From CAZXPG01 sp964643145 (GTDB lineage Bacteria; Pseudomonadota; Alphaproteobacteria; Rickettsiales; Arcanibacteraceae), in assembly GCA_964643145.1 (NCBI GenBank), contig CAZXPG010000054.1, positions 1-11,857 of the forward strand: a DNA stretch of 11,857 nucleotides, read 5' to 3'. Positions 1 to 5,336 of the stretch are shown here, one piece after another. The notes below the pieces were generated by a model. That model was not told the DNA's origin. It did no database searches and worked only from the letters and a program-made list of their open reading frames with translations. The first letter of the stretch is position 1. Every line of letters starts with the position of its first letter. The translations under genes were made by a program, and so were the position numbers.

Positions 1-48
1 AAAACCAACAAACCAGCACTAAAAAACATGAACCTTATCCAAAACTGA
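1..48 (+). CDS. Possible C-terminal tail of an insertion-sequence transposase (partial)
   Basis: Frame 1 is open from the window edge to a TGA at 46-48 and reads KTNKPALKNMNLIQN. The stop lies inside the 20-nt terminal-repeat copy at 34-53. A transposase ending inside the right inverted repeat is common in insertion sequences. Only 15 residues are visible, so the family cannot be named from protein sequence. The case rests on the position relative to the repeat, which recurs next to broken genes at 5216 and 7640. The frame could also be open by chance. Confidence 0.3.
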   Translation, partial: KTNKPALKNMNLIQN

Positions 49-53
49 GGTTA
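34..53 (-). repeat. Terminal-repeat copy A (solo, right-end orientation)
   Basis: The 20 nt cttatccaaaactgaggtta are identical to the right arm of the 47-bp palindrome at 5216-5262. Nineteen of them also occur in reverse complement at 7640-7658. The outer edge ends in TA at 52-53. The interior side faces the window start, where a possible transposase tail lies. I read this as the right inverted repeat of an insertion sequence that begins outside the window. Confidence 0.65.
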
Positions 54-214
54 ATCTATCCGCGTTATTTTCCTAGCCCGTCCCATCACTTCCCCCATCC
101 TTATTCCAGCTAGGGGTACTCTACCTTAACTTCAATTAATTGTACAATAATTTCGCGTAAGTCCTATTTACATACATCTAAAGATACATAATGCAGGGGA
201 CGCGGAAATGCTGC

Positions 215-240
215 GCAATGCCTGCTTTATGCAGCATTGC
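215..240. other. Stem-loop upstream of tRNA-Val
   Basis: GCAATG (215-220) pairs with CATTGC (235-240), and CTGC (222-225) pairs with GCAG (231-234). C221 is a one-base bulge and TTTAT is the loop. There is no T-run after it, so it is not a standard Rho-independent terminator. Its role is unknown. The rest of 54-280 shows no gene that I can support. Confidence 0.4.
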
Positions 241-280
241 TTGCATTGGAGCATATACTGCAAAAATTTTACTAAACCCC

Positions 281-309
281 TTTACAATTCGCATCCAACA
301 CCGTATCTT
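281..309 (+). promoter_or_regulatory. Candidate sigma70 promoter of tRNA-Val
   Basis: TTTACA (281-286) and TATCTT (304-309) are separated by 17 nt. This places the start of transcription near 316, about 20 nt before the mature tRNA. Both boxes are close to the housekeeping consensus and the spacing is ideal. Confidence 0.5.
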
Positions 310-336
310 GGCGCTTCTAGTTTTCCTGCAAAAAAG

Positions 337-413
337 GGGCGGTTAGCTCAGTTGGTTAGAGCGCCACGTTGACATCGTGGAGGTCGCTAGTTCGAATCTA
401 GTACCGCCCACCA
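337..413 (+). tRNA. tRNA-Val (anticodon GAC)
   Basis: The gene forms a full cloverleaf. The acceptor stem GGGCGGT (337-343) pairs with ACCGCCC (403-409), followed by discriminator A410 and an encoded CCA (411-413). The anticodon stem CCACG/CGTGG encloses the loop TTGACAT, giving anticodon GAC for Val codons GUC and GUU. The T-arm carries the usual GTTCGAATC core variant. A good promoter lies just upstream. The last 27 nt also encode the C-terminus of the recombinase on the other strand, so this gene is the likely integration site of the element to its right and has been restored intact by that integration. Confidence 0.95.
387..413. other. Probable attachment-site half (attL/attR) in the tRNA-Val 3' end
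   Basis: The recombinase reading frame on the minus strand ends inside the tRNA gene; the stop is at 387-389, in the T-arm. Integrase genes that border a tRNA often end in this way, because the tRNA 3' end is the recombination site. The exact core cannot be set, because the matching copy at the other end of the element is not in this window. I searched by eye for a second copy of the T-arm and acceptor sequence and found none. Confidence 0.4.
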
Positions 414-1475
414 TTCTGCAATTTCTTGGCATTTTGCAAATTCATCGAATGGTGAAGCCATTGTATATTCAAGATTTTTGCCTCTTAATTGTAGGTTCTG
501 AAAAAACATTTTCAAAAGCTCCCGTTTTTCAGAAATCTCAGAACCGGCAAAGATATTCGCCGCTCCATGCGCCACTTTGATCAAGTAATCCATCTGTTTA
601 GCAAATTGCCCGTCCACCGTATCCAGTGAGCGAATGCGGTTTACAATTTCAATCTGCCGGTCTTTCAAAGCGCGGTGTTTCTTCTGATAGTCGTCATCCG
701 CGATGCGTCCTTCGATCATCAGATCAACCAGCTTGTCCAGGCGATCCTGAATATCTTCATGCTCCTGCTTCAGATCACGGCCTTCTGTCCGGTGGACGTG
801 TTTTTTGCTGCCGTGCGTTTTGTGCAGGTAGGTCAGCAAGTCATTAAGCATACCTTCATCTGCTAACGCCAGCGACCGGAGCGCAGTATCAATTTGTGCG
901 ACAATTTCTTCCTCGCGCACCCAGACGTGCTTATCAGGATTTTCCGGATTCTGCGTCCGCAGATAAATCCATTCAACCTGTTCGTCGTTTGCCTTTTTCT
1001 TACGTTTGCGCTCACTGGTAACCTTCCGGCCCGTAACGGCGCAGGTCAGCATCCCCTTAAACAGGAAGTCGATGCTATCGTAATCTCCAACATACCGCTT
1101 GCGCCCCATACGCACATCCTCACATTGGTCGAACAGCTCTTTGCTGATAATGGTCTCATATCGGTGCGGATAAAATTCCCCACGCGATTTGACATGCATT
1201 ACCCCATAATAGAACGGGTCTTGCAAAATGCTATAGATGTGCGCTCGCGCTAATCCTTTTTTCTTTCCGCGAGCATTGTTTAACCCAATTTTCTCAGCAA
1301 CCTTGACCATCGCTTGATAGCTATGGTCGCCGGTGGCATAAATCTCGAACAGCTTACGCACCAGATGCGCTCTCTCAGGATCGAGGATAATATCGTTTTT
1401 CTGGTTTCCCTCTTTGCGCTCCAGCATGTAACCAATGGGCGGCTGACTTATGTAAAACCCTCCCTTGGATATCAA
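387..1475 (-). pseudogene. Large serine recombinase, N-terminal catalytic domain missing
   Basis: The 362 readable residues match the C-terminal part of large serine recombinases (resolvase/invertase superfamily), which normally catalyse integration and excision of phages and islands. The Recombinase domain spans about residues 5-120, from the motif QPPIGYMLER through a segment centred on SILQDPFYYGVM. A zinc-ribbon-like region follows at about 135-200, then a long charged coiled coil at about 225-285. The first zinc ribbon pair is degenerate: it reads CAVTGRK (C145 to T148), where CxxCG is usual, and no second Cys pair is visible. The roughly 140-residue N-terminal resolvase domain with the catalytic Ser is absent. 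A TGA lies four codons upstream of the TTG at 1475 that opens the frame, and I see no resolvase sequence in 1476-1836. The C-terminal residues WWAVLDSN are encoded by the tRNA-Val 3' end. The remnant should be unable to recombine DNA. An intact copy could have been cut by the event that created the junction near 1476-1550. Confidence 0.85.
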
Positions 1476-1531
1476 GGTAGAATCTCACATATTTGTTCAA
1501 TTTACAGTTGATTTATATGGGACAGCTAAAT

Positions 1532-1548
1532 TGAGGACATGCCCTAAA
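1532..1548 (+). repeat. Direct repeat, left copy, flanking the 1837-2982 gene
   Basis: tgaggacatgccctaaa matches tgaggacgtgccttaga at 2992-3008 in 14 of 17 positions, and all three differences are transitions. The two copies bracket the 381-codon gene and its upstream hairpins. They could be the edges of a transferred cassette or remnants of insertion-sequence ends. Confidence 0.45.
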
Positions 1549-1656
1549 GTGTTTGTAATAAATTCTTAATAATTTTGTGAAATGTTGTTGATGAAAGCCT
1601 TGCCGTTATTGCAGGCATTCCGCATCATAGCTGTTGTTTTTGCGAGAATAACCTAA

Positions 1657-1671
1657 ACTGTATTATACAGT
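1657..1671. promoter_or_regulatory. Short palindrome, possible repressor operator
   Basis: ACTGTATTATACAGT is a perfect inverted repeat of two 6-nt arms around TTA. It contains TATTAT (1661-1666), a good -10 candidate. The best -35 in reach, TTGCGA (1640-1645), is only 15 nt away, so the promoter call is weak. The half-site spacing differs from a LexA box. It may control the gene at 1837, but the distance of about 165 nt leaves that open. Confidence 0.3.
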
Positions 1672-1762
1672 GCTTTCGAGCGTGAGGCAGCCTTTGCAAT
1701 CGTATCCCTCTCATTTTATTGGATACTAGTGCCTAATATGCCAGATCATACGTTTATCCTGC

Positions 1763-1801
1763 AAATGTATATTGATCTTCAAAGACGATCAATATACATT
1801 T
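1763..1801 (+). promoter_or_regulatory. Upstream hairpin 1 before the 1837 gene
   Basis: aaatgtatattgatc (1763-1777) and gatcaatatacattt (1787-1801) form a perfect 15-bp stem with a 9-nt loop. A run of five T (1799-1803) starts within the 3' arm, so the structure resembles an AT-rich terminator or attenuator. Its 3' arm overlaps the 5' arm of the next hairpin, so only one of the two can be fully formed. Confidence 0.55.
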
Positions 1802-1826
1802 TTAGTTAACTTATTAACTAAAAATG
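1797..1826 (+). promoter_or_regulatory. Upstream hairpin 2, overlapping hairpin 1
   Basis: catttttagttaa (1797-1809) and ttaactaaaaatg (1814-1826) form a perfect 13-bp stem with a 4-nt loop. The stem ends 10 nt before the ATG at 1837, directly against the weak Shine-Dalgarno region (TGTGAG, 1825-1830). If it folds in mRNA it could hide the ribosome site; hairpin 1 would compete with it. On DNA it could equally be a protein-binding site. Confidence 0.5.
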
Positions 1827-1836
1827 TGAGTATAAA

Positions 1837-2982
1837 ATGCCAAAATCATCCAAAGTTAAAACTAACGCTATCCCTGATATGACAGCAGTTATTACGCAAC
1901 ATTTAATTGATCCCAATCCTTTGCGTTGGCAACAGCCCTACATGCAAAATGAACCGAATATTTTTTATATTTCTTTTCATCCTCGCAATGTAGAAGGAAA
2001 GGCAAATGGCCTCACATCAGTTGACGCTGCCACTCAACAAGTAGTAAGAAAGGCAATGCAGGAAATACCCTCTTATGCCAATGTAGAGTTGATCGAACAC
2101 GATGATTGGCCCTCTTTGCCAGTAGGTGCACGTAAAATACTTATTGCTGGATCCTCTGATGCTCTTCAAGATACTATCCCATTAATAACACTGCGTGATT
2201 ATCAGGCTCAGTATGAAGGTAGGGTTCCAAAAACATCAACTGTCGTTTCCGCCGGTAGTTTTACAATATTGCAAGAAACTTCATCAAAAGCACTTCCTGA
2301 TACCCCCAGAATAGTAGATGCACACGTCATTATTCTTCCAGATAATTTCTTACGGATTACAGGAGAAGATTATACGGTTAACACAATAACGGTACAATTA
2401 TTTAAGACAATAGGATTGCAAGCACCCTGTGAGAGCTTTTTATCCGATTTGCAAAAGGAGGGTTTGCTTCAAATACGCGAAGGTAATAAAAAGGAATATC
2501 TAGCTGGTTGTAATCAGAAGTTATCGCCTTATACTATTATGACCGACCATGTTAGAATGGAGAGTATAGAGGATTGTATGCGTGGGAAAATAGGTTGGGA
2601 TTTTGATCTAAATAAGACAGATGCCCCTCATCAACGCGCATTCATAGATTGCGCATATAGTGCCGATAATACAGTAAAAACAGCCGATAAAGAGGCATTA
2701 ACCCGCATACTTGGCCCTGTGCCCTCGTCGCAAGTCCGTAATGCAATCTCTAACGGAAATATTTTTATGGCTATAGGAGCTGGTCTGGTAGCAGGCGTTG
2801 GGCTTGCTCAGGTAGGTGTTAATAAGAAACTAGCAAGTACAGTGCTCGGATGTAGTGGGGCTGCATTGCTGGCACATGGCTTACAGGAGGGAAATCCTAC
2901 AACATGTATTAGCGGTATTGGCTTAATAAGTAGTGCTATTGGTATAGCGGGAATGGTACCACAAGTGAGAGGTGGGTACTAG
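1837..2982 (+). CDS. Uncharacterised protein, apparent zinc-less M10-type (metzincin) pseudoprotease with hydrophobic C-terminus
   Basis: I do not recognise this gene by name. The order of elements resembles the catalytic domain of M10 metalloproteases: RW followed by a NIFYISF strand (30-47), a helix-like VVRKAMQEI (69-77) then ANVELIEHDD, a KILIAGSSDAL strand (100-110), and an AHVIILPDN strand (162-170). At the place of the HExxHxxGxxHP helix the protein reads VQLFKTIGLQAP (186-197). G193, L194 and P197 are kept, but the three His and the Glu are V, K, A and Q. YTIM (232-235) sits where a Met-turn would be. Residues 307-328, 333-349 and 355-375 are Gly/Ala-rich and hydrophobic and could enter a membrane. 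There is no signal peptide. The start ATG has only a weak ribosome site. If the fold reading is right, the protein is not a protease; it may bind a partner or be an exported effector. The fold reading is my inference. Confidence 0.75.
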   Translation: MPKSSKVKTNAIPDMTAVITQHLIDPNPLRWQQPYMQNEPNIFYISFHPRNVEGKANGLTSVDAATQQVVRKAMQEIPSYANVELIEHDDWPSLPVGARKILIAGSSDALQDTIPLITLRDYQAQYEGRVPKTSTVVSAGSFTILQETSSKALPDTPRIVDAHVIILPDNFLRITGEDYTVNTITVQLFKTIGLQAPCESFLSDLQKEGLLQIREGNKKEYLAGCNQKLSPYTIMTDHVRMESIEDCMRGKIGWDFDLNKTDAPHQRAFIDCAYSADNTVKTADKEALTRILGPVPSSQVRNAISNGNIFMAIGAGLVAGVGLAQVGVNKKLASTVLGCSGAALLAHGLQEGNPTTCISGIGLISSAIGIAGMVPQVRGGY

Positions 2983-2991
2983 AAGGGAGAA

Positions 2992-3008
2992 TGAGGACGT
3001 GCCTTAGA
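2992..3008 (+). repeat. Direct repeat, right copy, flanking the 1837-2982 gene
   Basis: tgaggacgtgccttaga begins 9 nt after the stop codon of the 381-codon gene and matches the copy at 1532-1548 in 14 of 17 positions. See that entry for its possible meaning. Confidence 0.45.
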
Positions 3009-3013
3009 TAACC

Positions 3014-3057
3014 TCCGTTCACAATGCAAATATAGTGATGCTTGCATTGTGAACGGA
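3014..3057. promoter_or_regulatory. 16-bp palindrome, probable operator of the ridA-like operon
   Basis: tccgttcacaatgcaa (3014-3029) and ttgcattgtgaacgga (3042-3057) are perfect complements around a 12-nt loop. No T-run follows, so it is unlikely to be a simple terminator for the preceding gene. Its right arm contains the -35 candidate TTGCAT of the next promoter, a classic position for a repressor site. It could also act as a stem-loop separating the two transcription units. Confidence 0.55.
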
Positions 3058-3069
3058 CTATGCTACAAT
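3042..3069 (+). promoter_or_regulatory. Candidate promoter of the ridA-GNAT-osmC-GNAT operon
   Basis: TTGCAT (3042-3047) and TACAAT (3064-3069) are separated by 16 nt and lie about 70 nt before the first start codon. The -10 box matches the consensus in five of six positions. The -35 box lies inside the palindrome at 3014-3057, suggesting repression by a dimeric regulator. Confidence 0.5.
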
Positions 3070-3137
3070 GACAGCAGCAATGACGCTTTTTGATAGAGGC
3101 CCAATATTCACGCCGGATTGATAAAGGAGAGGTATAA

Positions 3138-3494
3138 TTGAGTGATATAGTGCGTATTGATGTGGGTAACCGTATGAGTGAAGCGGTAATCCATGGTGGG
3201 AAGATTTATCTCTCCGGGATGATAGCGGAAACAACAGTAGGCCAACCTGTTTTCGAGCAGACCCAGGATATTCTACAGCAGATTGACGCGCTGCTTGCAC
3301 GGGCGAATAGCGATAAAACCCGCATCCTTAAAGCCAATATCTGGCTTGCTGATATGGCCACATTTGCTGAAATGAATAAAGCCTGGGATGCCTGGGTGGT
3401 ACCAGGAAAAACCCCTGCACGTGCAACGGTTGAGGCCAAGCTGGCCGGGGAAGGGTGCGCTGTTGAGATTATGGTTGAAGCCGCAGTAAAATGA
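3138..3494 (+). CDS. RidA/YjgF family protein (Rid-like enamine/imine deaminase)
   Basis: The 118 residues match the Rid (YjgF/YER057c/UK114) family, whose active members hydrolyse reactive enamines and imines released by PLP enzymes. Family features include GGKIYLSG (20-27), the KTPARATVEA segment with the substrate-binding Arg at 95, and E110 in AVEIMVEA. In E. coli RidA the corresponding Arg105 and Glu120 have the same spacing, which supports activity. The length is close to the family norm. The start is a TTG at 3138, with AGGAGAGG upstream at good spacing; no better ATG exists before residue 13. The gene opens a four-gene operon and overlaps the following acetyltransferase gene by 4 nt. 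It is a RidA-like paralogue; I cannot tell which Rid subgroup it belongs to. Confidence 0.9.
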   Translation: MSDIVRIDVGNRMSEAVIHGGKIYLSGMIAETTVGQPVFEQTQDILQQIDALLARANSDKTRILKANIWLADMATFAEMNKAWDAWVVPGKTPARATVEAKLAGEGCAVEIMVEAAVK

Positions 3495-3952
3495 TCCTAT
3501 TGCGTAAAGCGACGCGAGACGATGTAGCAGCTATTGTACAGCTGTTTGCAAATGATATGCTGGGAAGCAGGCGTGAGAGCCAAGAAGAGCATATCCCCGA
3601 ATGTTATTATGAAGCTTTTGCAGCTATTGATACGGATAAGAATAATTGCTTAATCGTTGCAGAAGATAACGGCAAAGTAGTGGGAACATTACAGCTAACC
3701 TTTATCGTCAATATGAGTTTCTATGGCGCAAAACGTGCACTTATCGAAGGCGTGCATGTGGCATCTGATTATCGCAACCAGGGGATTGGCCAGCATATGA
3801 TGCAGTGGGCAATAGATGCAGCAAACAAGCAAGGGTGCCGTTTTGTACAACTCACCAGCAATAAGCTGCGGAAAGACGCGCACCGTTTTTACCAGCGCTT
3901 AGGGTTTGCTGATTCCCATGAGGGATTCAAGATGGAATTAAGAAAGGAATAA
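3491..3952 (+). CDS. GNAT family N-acetyltransferase
   Basis: This is a 153-residue protein of the Gcn5-related acetyltransferase fold, which transfers acetyl from acetyl-CoA to an amine. The acetyl-CoA pyrophosphate loop is RNQGIG (95-100), following strand EGVHVASDY (86-94). The late motif AHRFYQRLGF (130-139) is also typical. The ATG overlaps the stop of the ridA-like gene (ATGA at 3491-3494) and has no clear ribosome site of its own, so translation is probably coupled. The substrate cannot be inferred. No antitoxin-like DNA-binding gene is adjacent, which argues against a TacT-type toxin. Confidence 0.9.
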   Translation: MILLRKATRDDVAAIVQLFANDMLGSRRESQEEHIPECYYEAFAAIDTDKNNCLIVAEDNGKVVGTLQLTFIVNMSFYGAKRALIEGVHVASDYRNQGIGQHMMQWAIDAANKQGCRFVQLTSNKLRKDAHRFYQRLGFADSHEGFKMELRKE

Positions 3953-3956
3953 ATAT

Positions 3957-4364
3957 ATGGTTTCTGTTGTTATTGCCTATCAGGGGGAATTGCGTTGTGC
4001 GGCAACACATGGGCCTTCTGGCACCCATATTATGACCGATGCACCCAAAGATAACCACGGTCGTGGCGAGAGTTTTTCTCCTACCGACTTAGTGGCAACG
4101 GCACTTGGTTCCTGTATGCTGACCATTATGGGCATTGCTGCCAGAAAGTTGGACATTGCCCTTGAAGGTAGCAGCGTGGTGGTTAAGAAAGAGATGGTCG
4201 CCAGCCCCATCCGGCGGATTGCAGCGTTACGGGTAACGATTACGGTGCCTGTCCTGTTAAATGCCGAGCAGAAGGATGCGCTGGTTAAGGCAGCTATGAG
4301 TTGCCCAGTGCATCAGAGTTTGCATCCTGATATTCAGATGCCGGTAGAGTTTATCTGGAGTTAG
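3957..4364 (+). CDS. OsmC/Ohr family protein
   Basis: The 135 residues match the OsmC superfamily. Well-studied members reduce organic hydroperoxides with a pair of Cys; others are uncharacterised (YhfA-like). Both Cys are present: C53 in ATALGSCMLTIM and C116 in MSCPVHQSL. The family segment GRGESFSPTDLV (36-47) precedes the first. A ribosome site AAGGA lies 8 nt before the ATG, which follows the previous stop by 4 nt. The company of a RidA-like protein and two acetyltransferases suggests a detoxification or stress role. Sequence alone does not separate the Ohr, OsmC and YhfA subgroups; the short, compact form and the CPVH motif favour a YhfA-like member. Confidence 0.9.
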   Translation: MVSVVIAYQGELRCAATHGPSGTHIMTDAPKDNHGRGESFSPTDLVATALGSCMLTIMGIAARKLDIALEGSSVVVKKEMVASPIRRIAALRVTITVPVLLNAEQKDALVKAAMSCPVHQSLHPDIQMPVEFIWS

Positions 4365-4367
4365 CCG

Positions 4368-4862
4368 ATGATGGATAATATTGTAGTTGAACATGCGCAT
4401 AATAGTGATTTTGAGGCGATATGGCCTATTATCCATCAGGTCATACAAGGCAAAGATACCTATGTTTTTGTGGCTGACAGTTCCCAGGATGCGATGAAAG
4501 AATATTGGATGGCAAAGGATGCTTTTACCTATGTTGCCCGTATTAGTGGCGAAATAGCGGGAACCTACGTACTCCGTGCAAACCGTCCTGGCTATGGGTC
4601 GCATGTGGCGAATGCCAGTTTTATGGTCAATCCACAATATGCAGGCAGAGGAATAGGCCGTACAATGGGAAAACATTGTTTAAATGAAGCAAAATGCAAA
4701 GGTTTTCTTGCCATACAGTTTAATTTTGTGGTAAGTACTAACACTGCTGCCGTGAATTTGTGGAAGTCACTGGGGTTTGCCGTAATTGGCACCATCCCAC
4801 AAGGTTTTAATCATGGCACGTTAGGGTTAGTTGATGCGCTCATTATGCATCGCTTCCTGTAA
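4368..4862 (+). CDS. GNAT family N-acetyltransferase, Mpr1-like C-terminus
   Basis: This is a second Gcn5-related acetyltransferase (164 residues), not closely similar to the one at 3491. The acetyl-CoA loop is AGRGIG (92-97), after MVNPQY. The C-terminal part, FNFVVSTNTAAVNLW then KSLGFAVIGTIP (118-144) and FNHGTLGLVDALIMHRFL, recalls the bacterial and fungal acetyltransferases related to yeast Mpr1, which acetylate proline analogues. That subgroup call is from memory and tentative. GGAG (4357-4360), inside the end of the OsmC-like gene, is a ribosome site 7 nt before the ATG. It is the last gene of the operon; tRNA-Arg begins 13 nt after its stop and may be cotranscribed. Confidence 0.88.
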   Translation: MMDNIVVEHAHNSDFEAIWPIIHQVIQGKDTYVFVADSSQDAMKEYWMAKDAFTYVARISGEIAGTYVLRANRPGYGSHVANASFMVNPQYAGRGIGRTMGKHCLNEAKCKGFLAIQFNFVVSTNTAAVNLWKSLGFAVIGTIPQGFNHGTLGLVDALIMHRFL

Positions 4863-4875
4863 CACCTTCTTCTAT

Positions 4876-4952
4876 GCACCCGTAGCTCAGCTGGATAGAG
4901 TATTAGATTCCGAGTCTAAGGGTCGTGCGTTCGAATCGCGCCGGGTGCACCA
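4876..4952 (+). tRNA. tRNA-Arg (anticodon CCG)
   Basis: The acceptor stem GCACCCG (4876-4882) pairs with CGGGTGC (4942-4948), followed by A4949 and an encoded CCA (4950-4952). The anticodon stem TTAGA/TCTAA encloses TTCCGAG, giving anticodon CCG at 4910-4912 for the codon CGG. D-arm and T-arm sequences are standard. I see no strong promoter of its own; it lies 13 nt after the GNAT gene and may be processed from the operon transcript. Confidence 0.95.
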
Positions 4953-5022
4953 CTTGTTCCAACCTTCATTTTTGACGTTCCGACTGAATAGTCCAACTTT
5001 TCTTAAAATGGTAATTATAGCT

Positions 5023-5235
5023 ATGGGATGGCCTGGTGAAAAATTATATATTAAAATGTGGGAGACTCTTGCAGAGAAAGGTATGGGAAAGCTGCTAACC
5101 CCCAGGCAGATACGCCTTGAGGAACAGGCAGCAACGGATGCAGAGATAGATCGTACACTAAGGCTAGCTCAAGCTAAGGTGCACGAACAAGCTATTTTGC
5201 GTGGAGAATTAATAGCTAACCTCAGTTTTGGATAA
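5023..5235 (+). pseudogene. Truncated N-terminal fragment of an uncharacterised protein
   Basis: From the ATG at 5023 the frame reads MGWPGEKLYIKMWETLAEKG and then a charged helical stretch, up to about residue 64 (5215). It then runs into the 47-bp palindrome and stops within it, giving the artificial ending LANLSFG-like (the last residues are encoded by the repeat). The beginning looks like a conserved N-terminus that I have seen in uncharacterised bacterial proteins, which I loosely associate with DUF2806; this name is uncertain. The sharp change at the repeat edge indicates that an insertion cut the gene. No ribosome site is visible. The frame also extends upstream through tRNA-Arg, but that part is an artefact. 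Confidence 0.55.
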
Positions 5236-5262
5236 GCGTAGCTTATCCAAAACTGAGGTTAG
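5216..5262. repeat. Perfect 47-bp palindromic element (MITE-like), terminal-repeat copies B and C
   Basis: Two 22-nt arms (5216-5237 and 5241-5262) are perfect reverse complements around GTA. Each arm contains the 19-nt core taacctcagttttggataa, also found once at 34-53 and once at 7640-7658. TA lies at both outer edges (5217-5218 and 5260-5261), as expected for families that duplicate a TA target, such as IS630/Tc1-mariner or the IS427 group. The element separates two gene remnants. It is either a minimal non-autonomous element or the joined ends of an insertion sequence that lost its middle. It lacks a T-run, so termination is at most a side effect. Confidence 0.8.
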
Positions 5263-5324
5263 ATTTAGCACCTGATAGCATGTATGAAGCGATACGTGCG
5301 AAGGGAGAGTGGGTGTTGAAGTAA
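5262..5324 (+). pseudogene. Possible C-terminal remnant of a gene right of the palindrome
   Basis: Just after the palindrome the frame reads DLAPDSMYEAIRAKGEWVLK and then TAA (5322-5324). The composition looks like a real protein C-terminus, not random sequence. The frame stays open backwards through the palindrome to a TAA at 5217-5219. It is not in the same frame as the fragment at 5023, so the two may be ends of one damaged gene or of two different genes. I do not recognise the family. Confidence 0.35.
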
Positions 5325-5336
5325 ACAAGCCTAAAC

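Larger units (their letters stand above)
1476..1836. other. Gene-free stretch with several inverted repeats
   Basis: No coding region can be supported here. The stretch starts at the break point of the truncated recombinase. It contains one copy of a 17-nt direct repeat (1532-1548), a short perfect palindrome (1657-1671) and two overlapping hairpins (1763-1826). It probably holds the junction that removed the recombinase N-terminus and the 5' regulatory region of the gene starting at 1837. Confidence 0.6.

Noticed and set aside
377..1511. Several plus-strand open frames opposite the recombinase
   Set aside because: They lie antisense to a recognisable recombinase, lack family features and ribosome sites, and one begins inside the tRNA.
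3491..4862. The two acetyltransferases as toxins of TacT-type toxin-antitoxin pairs
   Set aside because: No small DNA-binding antitoxin gene lies next to either, and both sit inside an operon of metabolic enzymes.
4831..5022. A longer reading frame that runs through tRNA-Arg into the fragment at 5023
   Set aside because: The part reading VAQLDRVLDSESKGRAFE is the tRNA sequence itself, a well-known artefact. Only the part from 5023 resembles protein.
5216..5262. The 47-bp palindrome as a bidirectional Rho-independent terminator
   Set aside because: There is no T-run on either side, and the same arm sequence occurs alone at two other places next to broken genes, which fits a mobile-element end better.
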